A DNA stretch of 17,781 nt from assembly GCA_947623775.1 (NCBI GenBank), contig CANQHL010000021.1, positions 1 to 17,781 of the forward strand. The letters run 5' to 3'. The position numbers and the translations under genes were made by a program. The stretch is from an uncultured Clostridia bacterium. Its GTDB lineage: Bacteria > Bacillota > Clostridia > Christensenellales > UBA1242. Every line of letters begins with the position of its first letter. Position 1 is the stretch's first letter. The notes beneath the pieces are model-generated. The model did not search any database. It was given only the letters and a program-made list of their open reading frames with translations, and was not told the DNA's origin. This document shows positions 8,184-14,630 of the stretch, one piece after another.

Positions 8184-9200
8184 ATGAAAGTAAAGAAAAT
8201 ATTAACATCTTGCCTTTTGGCAATAATGTTGTTCATTTCTTCGGTGACACTTTTTGCCTGCGGAAATAAGGCGACCAGCGAAAGCGTTTATAAGGCATTC
8301 AATGAAATGTTCTTAATATTCAGAGAAGATTCAAAGATTTTCAGAACAAACACATTGTTTAATATTAATTCAAGTTATTATATTGATGAATTGTGTTACA
8401 AAACAAGTTCAAATGAAAAAGTATACGCATACACCGTGCAAAATTGCATTTCGGCAATATCATTAAACTTCATATCCAAATATTATGGTTTTCTGCAAAA
8501 CTATGATGGAAAAGCCAGCGTAAAAGAACTTGGCAGTGATGTTGAAGATATGTCTGATGAATATTTTGAAATGAAAGGCGAGCAGGACAGACTTCTTGCA
8601 TTGCCAAATGGTGGTACACATGGTGCAAATTATGTTGTTTACAATGGCCATTTTGCAAGATTTAGAGTGGAATTCAATGATTTTGTTGCTGCATCATATA
8701 AAACAGCAAAAGCACTTGCCACATTCATTGATGAAGCGGGACTTATCAGCAGCGTTGGCAGTGACGAAGTAAAACAAGAAGAACTTGAAATTTATGTTGA
8801 CATTCAAAAACTCAACATTGCTGCGGATTATGAAAGATTTTTCTTCGACAGTTGCAATGGTTTAAATGTGGAATGCTCAGAATTCCAAAGTGCAATAAAC
8901 GGATTTACTCATGCTACGGGAAATATGATAAGCAAAAACATTAAATCACTCACAAGCGACCAAGCAAAATCACTTAAAAGTTTGTTTGAAAAAATTGACA
9001 ATTCAAGAGGTGATTATCAACAGGCAATTGACGGATTTTCTTTCCATGAATATGTAAAGATGGATTCATCACTTGACGCATATTTAAAAGAAGAGGATAA
9101 TGCAGAGGCTTACTACAATAAGATATGTGATTATCTGTGGGGACAACAGGGGATTGTTTCACAGATTGTGAAATATTTTGGAACAAATGTAGTGGCTTAA
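8184..9200 (+). CDS. Predicted lipoprotein, unknown function
   Basis: 338 residues. The N-terminus is a classic lipoprotein signal: MKVKKI, a hydrophobic core, then the lipobox LFAC with Cys26 as the lipidation and cleavage site, followed by GNK. The mature part is helical-looking, Asn/Ser/Tyr-rich, and matches no family I recognise. The start has GGAGG about 9 nt upstream and lies 1 nt after the preceding gene's stop, so the two are almost certainly co-translated. A shared layout with the upstream protein suggests a duplicated pair: an N-terminal YxAF/YNAV motif, a mid-protein RLLALPNGG or LLALINEANG stretch, then a RxEF helix. This is inferred by eye. No role in replication is implied by the dnaB neighbourhood. 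Confidence 0.82.
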   Translation: MKVKKILTSCLLAIMLFISSVTLFACGNKATSESVYKAFNEMFLIFREDSKIFRTNTLFNINSSYYIDELCYKTSSNEKVYAYTVQNCISAISLNFISKYYGFLQNYDGKASVKELGSDVEDMSDEYFEMKGEQDRLLALPNGGTHGANYVVYNGHFARFRVEFNDFVAASYKTAKALATFIDEAGLISSVGSDEVKQEELEIYVDIQKLNIAADYERFFFDSCNGLNVECSEFQSAINGFTHATGNMISKNIKSLTSDQAKSLKSLFEKIDNSRGDYQQAIDGFSFHEYVKMDSSLDAYLKEEDNAEAYYNKICDYLWGQQGIVSQIVKYFGTNVVA

Positions 9201-9207
9201 TGATTAA

Positions 9208-9415
9208 AAAAAGTGCCACAAACACTTCGTGCTGAAAAAACTTAGTGACCATAAAATTAAGATAATTTTACTTGCTGCGTTTATTGAAACATGCCCCGGA
9301 ACAGTTATTTAGGAAACTAAACTCCTGCTCTGGGGCTTATTTCTAGATTTGTCTCACTTGTTTTTGTTTAGTATGAAATTTCAACACTCTACGTGCCTCA
9401 GTCGGGCACTTTTTA
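9208..9415 (+). ncRNA. Candidate structured RNA (6S-like rod, or gltX leader/attenuator)
   Basis: This gene-free stretch has nested pairings. The outer stem is 9208-9217 with 9405-9414 (10 bp, closing right at the T-run). The second is 9229-9237 with 9379-9387 (8 of 9 bp), and the third is 9244-9248 with 9354-9358. The apical hairpin is 9293-9304 with 9325-9336 (one mismatch, one GU), then a 3x3 internal loop, then TTTAG-GAAA-CTAAA with a GNRA tetraloop. AAAATTA-AGA-TAATTTT (9253-9269) forms a side hairpin in the large 5' bubble. A long rod with a central bubble, about 200 nt and ending in T5, is the shape of 6S RNA, but I do not recognise primary-sequence 6S motifs. No T-box sequence (TGGnACCGCG) is present. 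No clear promoter is visible before it. Confidence 0.45.
9393..9414 (+). terminator. Terminator hairpin before gltX
   Basis: GTGCCT (9393-9398) pairs with GGGCAC (9404-9409) around a 5-nt loop and runs into T5 (9410-9414). Its 3' arm is also the partner of AGTGCC at 9212-9217, so this hairpin and the outer stem of the candidate RNA are mutually exclusive. It could end the dnaB-lipoprotein transcript, form the RNA's 3' end, or act as an attenuator. Confidence 0.65.
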
Positions 9416-9452
9416 TTTGGAATACATGTATAAATTAGTTTAAGGAGAATTT

Positions 9453-11075
9453 ATGAATAACAAAGATATAGCAGATTTAATTTTCCCGGACGTCACGCTC
9501 ACGCCCGAAGAAATTTTTAAAAGATACCCGAAGAGAAATTTACAAAAGGACCAATATGTGACGCGATTTGCTCCAAGCCCGACCGGACTTGTTCATATTG
9601 GCAACTTTTTTCAAGCGTTTATAAGTTACAATTTGGCAAGAAATTCAAATGGCGTGCTTTTTTTGAGAGTTGAGGATACAGACCGAAAGCGTGAAAAGGC
9701 TGAGGCAAAAAAAGTGTTATATGATGTGCTTGGAAGGTTTGGACTTGATTTTGATGAATATCAAACATTAGATGGCAAGGATATTGGTGATTATGGACCA
9801 TATGTTCAAAGCCAAAGAAATGATATTTACAAAGTTTTTGCCAAAAAATTGGTGGAAGAGGGAAAAGCATTTCCATGCTTCTGCAAAAAAACAGAGGGCA
9901 AAGAAGATGTATTAAAATTAAGAGAAAGCAAGTTTGATGAAAATGATGAACGCGAGTATGATCCTTGCCGAGACTTGACTTATGAGGAAGTCAAAAAGCA
10001 TTTAGACAATGGTGAAACCTTTGCAATAAGATTTAAAACAAAAAATAAGGGTGACGAGAGAATCAAATTTAAGGATATTATAAAGGGTGAGTTGGAGGCC
10101 AAGGCAAATGCCAAAGACTTTATTATTTTGAAAAGCGATGGCACGCCACCTTACGCGTTTGCACATGCCATTGACGACACTCTTATGGGCACAACAATTG
10201 TGGTGCGAGGTGAGGAATACATTGCGTCTGCTCCCGCACATATAGAATTGTTTGAGGCGCTCGGGTTTAAACTTATAGATTATTGCCACAATCCTCTTAT
10301 TTACAAATTGAATGAGCAAGGCAATCGCCGAAAAATTTCAAAGAGATATGATCCTGAATCCAATATGATGTTCTTTATTGAAAATGGCTATCCAAATGAT
10401 GCTGTATTTGAATATTTGCTCAATATGATAAGTTCTCATTTTGAAATTTGGAGAAAAAATAATCCAACCTTAAATTGGCGTGAATTTAAATTTAAGCCAA
10501 ATGAAATCACAGCCGTGACGCCTATATTTGACCTTGTGAAACTTAATGATATATCAAAAAACGTTATTGCCACATACAGCGGTGAACAATTGTATAACAA
10601 CTGGGTTAAATGGGCGGAAGAATTTGATGCACCTCTTGCCGAAGTGTTAAAAGGTGACCGCGAGAAGTATACAAAAGTTTGCAGCATGGACAGAGATGGC
10701 AGACCAAAACCTAGAAAGGATATTTACAATTATAAGATGATGAAAGACAAGTTCCACTATATATTTGAAAGACCAGTTTCTAACTTTGAAGAAAAGGAAA
10801 AAGCAAAGGAACTTTTAGATGCCTATCTTCAAAATTTTAAAATGCCAACATCAAACGAGGAGTGGTTTGAAGATGTCAAACAGGTTGCCGGCAAGTTAGG
10901 CTATGCCACGGACAACAAACTTTACAAAGAGAACCCTGATGCCTTTAAGGGCAATATTGCCAAGGCGTGTGAGTTTATACGAATTGCAATCACAGGCGAA
11001 AAAGATTCTCCAACGCTTTTCAATATCATTGAAATACTTGGCGAAGAGGAAACAAGAAAAAGACTTTCTATATAA
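9453..11075 (+). CDS. gltX: Glutamate--tRNA ligase
   Basis: Class I aminoacyl-tRNA synthetase charging tRNA-Glu (and possibly tRNA-Gln in organisms that use the amidotransferase route, which cannot be decided here). At 540 residues it is longer than the common ~480-residue enzymes but fits a clostridial subgroup. Seen: RFAPSPTGLVHIGN with the HIGH-type signature (about residues 37-50), FLRVEDTDR (about 70-78), PYAFAHAIDD in the catalytic domain, and the KMSKS-type loop RRKISKR (about 291-297). The anticodon-binding C-terminus ends with IRIAITGEKDSPTLFNIIEILG. A Cys pair (CFCKK, with a further Cys in DPCRD) may hold zinc. Start: ATG at 9453 with AAGGAG 6 nt upstream. Expression may be affected by the structured region in front. 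Confidence 0.96.
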   Translation: MNNKDIADLIFPDVTLTPEEIFKRYPKRNLQKDQYVTRFAPSPTGLVHIGNFFQAFISYNLARNSNGVLFLRVEDTDRKREKAEAKKVLYDVLGRFGLDFDEYQTLDGKDIGDYGPYVQSQRNDIYKVFAKKLVEEGKAFPCFCKKTEGKEDVLKLRESKFDENDEREYDPCRDLTYEEVKKHLDNGETFAIRFKTKNKGDERIKFKDIIKGELEAKANAKDFIILKSDGTPPYAFAHAIDDTLMGTTIVVRGEEYIASAPAHIELFEALGFKLIDYCHNPLIYKLNEQGNRRKISKRYDPESNMMFFIENGYPNDAVFEYLLNMISSHFEIWRKNNPTLNWREFKFKPNEITAVTPIFDLVKLNDISKNVIATYSGEQLYNNWVKWAEEFDAPLAEVLKGDREKYTKVCSMDRDGRPKPRKDIYNYKMMKDKFHYIFERPVSNFEEKEKAKELLDAYLQNFKMPTSNEEWFEDVKQVAGKLGYATDNKLYKENPDAFKGNIAKACEFIRIAITGEKDSPTLFNIIEILGEEETRKRLSI

Positions 11076-11077
11076 AC

Positions 11078-11108
11078 AAAAACCTAAACCACATGGTTTA
11101 GGTTTTTT
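11078..11108. terminator. Bidirectional terminator between gltX and the alkyltransferase gene
   Basis: AAAACCTAAACC (11079-11090) pairs with GGTTTAGGTTTT (11095-11106) around a 4-nt ACAT loop, with T-runs on both strands. It sits 3 nt after gltX and 4 nt after the convergent minus-strand gene, so it serves both. Confidence 0.9.
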
Positions 11109-11112
11109 GATG

Positions 11113-11445
11113 TCAAACAAACCGATAAAAATGTTTATCCATATTCACTTTATTTTCATTAAAAGTCACGCCCTCACAGGCAAGCAATTGCCTTTGTTTG
11201 TTTTCCCCGCCAAAAGCAAAAGCGGGTGAAAGAGAACCATCGGCAAAAACAACGCGGTGGCAAGGCACGACAATTGGGCTTTGATTGTTATGCAGTGCCC
11301 AGCCCACTTGTCTTGCACATTTAGGGCGGGATAAAAATTTCGCAATTTCTCCATACGTTGTCACCTTTCCGCATGGGATAAGTTTCACAACTTCATATAC
11401 TTGTTCAAAAAAGTTGTTTTCATTTGTGCGTTTCTTTATTTCCAT
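11113..11445 (-). CDS. Single-domain O6-alkylguanine-DNA alkyltransferase (MGMT/Ogt family)
   Basis: Repairs O6-alkylguanine by moving the alkyl group onto its own cysteine. The 110-residue product is only the C-terminal DNA-binding and active-site domain: helix-turn-helix with VTTYGEIAKFL (about residues 28-38) and the arginine-finger region ARQVGWALHNN (about 44-54), then the active site VPCHRVV with Cys62. The N-terminal Ada-like domain found in full Ogt is missing. Alkyltransferase-like proteins have Trp in place of this Cys; here Cys is kept, so activity is plausible. Start: ATG at 11445, with GAGGA 5 nt upstream. A GTG further out lies inside that site. An extended -10 (TGCTAAAAT) ends just before it at 11462 on the minus strand. 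Confidence 0.9.
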   Translation of the reverse strand: MEIKKRTNENNFFEQVYEVVKLIPCGKVTTYGEIAKFLSRPKCARQVGWALHNNQSPIVVPCHRVVFADGSLSPAFAFGGENKQRQLLACEGVTFNENKVNMDKHFYRFV

Positions 11446-11511
11446 TTTTTTCCTCACAGTTATTTTAGCACAAAAACTAGCAAAACAAAAATCTTATTCA
11501 TAAATATTTTT

Positions 11512-11712
11512 ATGGGAAAAATAAATTTATCCGGCCCCGAATTAATTGCCCTTGCATCAAGTTTGGCAATAGCAATATATGATAAGTTTGACAAGGAAGA
11601 TGTACGAAAAATAAAGTGCTTACTTGCCAACATTTCAGGCAATCTCACAGTGATTGAAATAGAGGGGAGACATAGAAAAAATAATGATGGGTGCCCGCAT
11701 TTTACTAAATAA
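11512..11712 (+). CDS. Small DUF6774-like protein
   Basis: 66 residues from the ATG at 11512 (MGKINLSGPELIALASSLAI). The pattern of a helical ELIALASSLAIAI segment, an acidic DKEDVRKIKCLLANISGNLTVI segment and a charged tail is like the small clostridial proteins of DUF6774 (LV-A-SALA-A--L--DEL--L---F-QLGDTLA-I type). Function is unknown for that family. No Shine-Dalgarno site is visible before the ATG, so the start is uncertain. The frame continues upstream to 11401 but runs into the alkyltransferase gene and its control region. Its last 8 nt overlap the 3' end of spmB on the other strand. The family match is from memory of the pattern. Confidence 0.55.
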   Translation: MGKINLSGPELIALASSLAIAIYDKFDKEDVRKIKCLLANISGNLTVIEIEGRHRKNNDGCPHFTK

Positions 11713-12217
11713 CTTTACATATAAGGCAGGCAATAACCGAACCAAACACAGATGCAACCAGGGCAATAGGTATGGCATATAAAAGTTTTTTGACTTTTGT
11801 TTGCGATGTATAAACAGTTGTTACATAAAAGATGGTTTCGCTGCAACCTAAAATTACGCTTGCACATCTTGATATGTATGAGTCTGCTCCATATTGAGTA
11901 AAAACATCATCTAAGAGGGCGTAACTACCCGAACCAGTGAAAGGTCTAAGCAGCACAAGTTCAATCAGTTCTTTTGGAATGCCTAAAAGTTTGAAAAGCG
12001 GGGAGAATATTGTGGCAAGAATTTCTGTTGCACCGCTAGCCCGAAGAAGTGCAACTGCAATCATTATTGTGGCAATGTATGGGAAAATATCGATAACAAG
12101 CGGAATTGATTTTTTAGCACCCTTCACAAATGTATCATAAGTGTTTACTTTTTTTAGTTTGCTATAACAGAATATTGCAATAAATATTATTGGTAAAATA
12201 TAACCACTCACCAGCAT
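11705..12217 (-). CDS. spmB: Spore maturation protein B
   Basis: 170-residue polytopic membrane protein of the nucleoside-recognition (Gate) superfamily. SpmA and SpmB together are needed for proper spore core dehydration in Bacillus and Clostridium. Seen: an N-terminal hydrophobic helix (GYILPIIFIAIF), the Gate motif TFVKGAKKSIPLVIDIFPYIATIMIAV, the conserved LLRPFTGSGSYALL loop and GCSETIFYVTTVY, all typical of SpmB. Start: ATG at 12217 with AAGGAGA 6 nt upstream. It lies 86 nt after spmA on the same strand. That gap is very AT-rich and holds no terminator I can see, so the pair is probably co-transcribed. No obvious sporulation sigma-E promoter was identified by eye. Confidence 0.93.
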   Translation of the reverse strand: MLVSGYILPIIFIAIFCYSKLKKVNTYDTFVKGAKKSIPLVIDIFPYIATIMIAVALLRASGATEILATIFSPLFKLLGIPKELIELVLLRPFTGSGSYALLDDVFTQYGADSYISRCASVILGCSETIFYVTTVYTSQTKVKKLLYAIPIALVASVFGSVIACLICKVI

Positions 12218-12303
12218 TTCTCCTTTTAGTTTTATCTATTTATTTTCCCCGCAAATAGGGCTAAATAAATGTTTTTAAAATAATTTATTAAATTTATTTA
12301 AAA

Positions 12304-12903
12304 TTAGGATTTTATATTTTTTTTATTTTGTTTTTTTATTAAATATTTGCCATGCAGATGGTTTGCAAGTTTTGTCAAACTTACGCCTATTACACATGTG
12401 CAAATTGTTGCGATAAGGGTTGGCAAAATGATGTCAGCTGGACTCTGTGAGCCGGCAGAAGCACGTAGCCCGATAACAGTTGATGGCAGCAATTGAATTG
12501 ATGTGGAGTTTAAAACAATAAGCATTATAACCGCATGATTTGCCACACCACTTTTATCATCAAGTTTTTTCATTGCGTTTATGCCCATCGGTGTTGCGGC
12601 ATTTCCAAGTCCCAGCATGTTTGCAGACATGTTTAGTGCAATCATTTTCTCTGCTTCTTCATCTTTGATTTTAAACATCCAACGAATGAGCGGTCGCAGC
12701 AGTTTTGCAAGTTTTTCGCTCAGTCCACTTGCGTCAACAAGTTCAAGTATGCCAAGCCAAACGGCGTAAACCGCACATAATTCAATTGCAAGTGAAAAAG
12801 CTTCGCCCGATGCGTCAATCATTGTGGACAGCATTCCTGATGGGTCGTTAAACAACAGCAAACAAATTGAAAGCACCACCATTACAAACCAAATTCTATT
12901 CAT
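12304..12903 (-). CDS. spmA: Spore maturation protein A
   Basis: 199-residue polytopic membrane protein, partner of SpmB and of the same nucleoside-recognition superfamily. Visible features: an N-terminal hydrophobic helix (IWFVMVVLSICLLLF), ELCAVYAVWLGILELV, the SpmA motif NMSANMLGLGNAATPMGINAMKKL (about residues 93-116), LNSTSIQLLPSTVIGLRA and a final helix followed by a Lys/Asn-rich tail. The last residues (KKQNKKNIKS) are low complexity. Start: ATG at 12903. A GAGGA site lies about 12 nt upstream, rather far, so translation may be modest. It is divergent from tatD, with about 90 nt between the two starts. Presence of spmAB implies that the lineage makes, or recently made, endospores. Confidence 0.93.
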   Translation of the reverse strand: MNRIWFVMVVLSICLLLFNDPSGMLSTMIDASGEAFSLAIELCAVYAVWLGILELVDASGLSEKLAKLLRPLIRWMFKIKDEEAEKMIALNMSANMLGLGNAATPMGINAMKKLDDKSGVANHAVIMLIVLNSTSIQLLPSTVIGLRASAGSQSPADIILPTLIATICTCVIGVSLTKLANHLHGKYLIKKQNKKNIKS

Positions 12904-12943
12904 AAAATAATCTATTCCTCACTGATAAATTTTAAAACTTTAA

Positions 12944-12972
12944 TTGACTTTTACTTTTGTTTAAGGCAAAAT
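12944..12972 (+). promoter_or_regulatory. Weak candidate promoter for tatD-rsmA
   Basis: TTGACT (12944-12949) and CAAAAT (12967-12972) are 17 nt apart. The -35 is good, the -10 matches only 4 of 6. The ATG of tatD is 22 nt downstream. Confidence 0.45.
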
Positions 12973-12994
12973 ATATAGTGAAAAAGGAGATATT

Positions 12995-13765
12995 ATGTTT
13001 GTAGACACCCATGCTCATCTCACTGACAGTGCCTTTGATGCGGACCGAGATGATGTGATTCGCTTTTCAAAAGAATGCCTTGTAAACCGCATTATCACAT
13101 CGGGATTCAATATTCCATCATCAAAAGAGGCGGTTAATCTCGCAAATAAAAATGATGGAATTTTTGCATCTGTGGGAGTTTATCCTGAGAATATATATGA
13201 AATTAACGATGATTTTGAGAGTGAAATTTCTCTTCTAACTAAAAATAAAAAAGTGATTGCAATGGGAGAAATCGGGTTGCAATACACCCAAGATATGCCA
13301 CAAAAGGAAGCGCAAATTCAGGCATTTATCAGACAACTTGAACTTGCCGATAAACTGAATTTGCCTATTGTGATTCATTGCCGAGAGGCTTATGGTGATA
13401 TAGTGTCATTGCTTAAGGAGCATAAAAACTTGTTAAATTGTGGCGGAACAATGCACTGCTACGGTGGAAGTGCTGAAGTTGCAAAAGAACTTATTAAACT
13501 CGGACTTTTTATATCCGTTGGCGGTGTCTCGACATTTAAAAACGCTCAAAGACTTAAAGATGTTTTAAAAGAGTTGCCACTGCAAAGGATGTTGCTTGAA
13601 ACTGATTGTCCATATCTGGCTCCTCAACCATATCGCGGGAGAAGAAACAGTCCCGCATTTATTCCCACAATAGCACAAAATTTAGCGGATTTAAAAGGGG
13701 CGACGGTTGACGAGGTTGCTCGTATAACCACTCAAAATGCTGTGGAGGTGTTCAAATTATGCTGA
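12995..13765 (+). CDS. tatD: TatD family metal-dependent deoxyribonuclease
   Basis: Metal-dependent hydrolase of the amidohydrolase fold, known for 3'-5' exonuclease and DNase activity in DNA repair and turnover. 256 residues, normal for the family. Metal ligands are visible: DTHAHL at the N-terminus (about residues 4-9), the conserved Glu in AMGEIGLQY (about 91-99), IVIHCREA (about 125-132), TMHCYGGS (about 152-159) and ETDCPYLAPQPYRG (about 199-212). Start: ATG at 12995 with AAAAGGAGA 6 nt upstream. Its last 7 nt overlap rsmA. In Bacillus the order is tatD-rnmV-rsmA; here rnmV (ribonuclease M5) is missing from between them. Confidence 0.96.
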   Translation: MFVDTHAHLTDSAFDADRDDVIRFSKECLVNRIITSGFNIPSSKEAVNLANKNDGIFASVGVYPENIYEINDDFESEISLLTKNKKVIAMGEIGLQYTQDMPQKEAQIQAFIRQLELADKLNLPIVIHCREAYGDIVSLLKEHKNLLNCGGTMHCYGGSAEVAKELIKLGLFISVGGVSTFKNAQRLKDVLKELPLQRMLLETDCPYLAPQPYRGRRNSPAFIPTIAQNLADLKGATVDEVARITTQNAVEVFKLC

Positions 13766-14547
13766 ACCATGTATTCAAGAAAAAATTCGGTCAAAATTTT
13801 ATTTCCGACACAAATCTTCTTTCTGCCATTTGCGAAGATGCGAGTGTAGGCAAAAATGATAATGTTTTGGAAATCGGTGCCGGAGCGGGAAGTCTCACAG
13901 TGGAGCTAGCCAAAAGGGCGAAAATGGTGGTAAGTTATGAAATAGACAAAGACCTTGAAAGCCATTTAATGTCGTTAAACTTGCCAAACACCACTTTTGT
14001 GTTTGGTGATATAATGCAAGCGAAAACAGAAGAAATAGAAAAACAGTTTGACGGGGAGTATAAAATCATAGCAAATTTGCCTTACTATATAACATCACCA
14101 ATAATTTTTAAATTTCTAAAGGAGAGCAAAAAACTTACTTCGTTAACAATTATGGTGCAAAAGGAAGTGGCACAAAGGATTGTTGCCACCAAAGGCAATG
14201 GTGATTATGGAGTTTTATCAATAATGGTAGCCTTTTATGGGGAGGCAAAAATCAAAAGAATTGTCTCAAAAAACATGTTTTACCCAAAACCCGATGTCGA
14301 TTCTGCTCTAGTCACCATAAATATTAACAGAGATAAATATCAAGGTATAGACGGTGAAAAATTTTATGAGTTTATCTGTAAAGCATTTGCCATGAGAAGA
14401 AAAACTCTTAAAAACAACCTTATTCACGGCATGGCATCGGCTGAAAAAATATTTATCCTCGATGAAAATCTTCTAAAAAAACGACCTGAAGAGTTTTCGA
14501 TTGAGGAATTTGTAGACATTTATTTAAAGATTTTTAAAGAAAATTAA
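13759..14547 (+). CDS. rsmA: 16S rRNA (adenine(1518)-N6/adenine(1519)-N6)-dimethyltransferase
   Basis: KsgA/RsmA dimethylates two adjacent adenines in the 3' hairpin of 16S rRNA, a late checkpoint of small-subunit assembly; its loss gives kasugamycin resistance. The 262-residue product has KKKFGQNFISD at the N-terminus (about residues 7-17), the SAM loop EIGAGAGSLT (about 39-48), the acidic residue in SYEIDKDL and the catalytic IANLPYYITSPI (about 103-114). The C-terminal helical domain carries AFAMRRKTLKNNL. Start: ATG at 13759 overlapping tatD, with GGAGGTG about 9 nt upstream inside tatD. No terminator is evident after the gene before the next promoter. Confidence 0.97.
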   Translation: MLNHVFKKKFGQNFISDTNLLSAICEDASVGKNDNVLEIGAGAGSLTVELAKRAKMVVSYEIDKDLESHLMSLNLPNTTFVFGDIMQAKTEEIEKQFDGEYKIIANLPYYITSPIIFKFLKESKKLTSLTIMVQKEVAQRIVATKGNGDYGVLSIMVAFYGEAKIKRIVSKNMFYPKPDVDSALVTININRDKYQGIDGEKFYEFICKAFAMRRKTLKNNLIHGMASAEKIFILDENLLKKRPEEFSIEEFVDIYLKIFKEN

Positions 14548-14557
14548 TGAGATTTTG

Positions 14558-14586
14558 TTGTAATTTGAATTTTTATTTGCTATAAT
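14558..14586 (+). promoter_or_regulatory. Extended -10 promoter for the VirB6-like gene
   Basis: TTGTAA (14558-14563), a 17-nt spacer ending in TGC, then TATAAT (14581-14586), giving an extended -10 (TGnTATAAT). The ATG is 44 nt downstream with AAAGGAGG at about 14618-14624. The gene therefore appears to have its own strong promoter rather than relying on tatD-rsmA. Confidence 0.85.
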
Positions 14587-14630
14587 GTAAATGATAAATA
14601 ATGTAAATTTTCATTAAAAGGAGGCTCCAT

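Noticed and set aside
9201..9452. T-box leader for gltX
   Set aside because: Position before a synthetase gene suggested it, but the conserved T-box sequence (TGGnACCGCG type) and a stem I specifier arrangement are not present.
11113..11445. Alkyltransferase-like (ATL) non-enzymatic protein
   Set aside because: Small single-domain size suggested it, but the active-site motif is PCHRV with Cys, not the PWHRV form of ATL proteins.
12904..12994. Sigma-E-type promoter for spmA
   Set aside because: Looked for because SpmA/B are sporulation proteins; no convincing -35/-10 pair of that type could be picked by eye in the AT-rich spacer.
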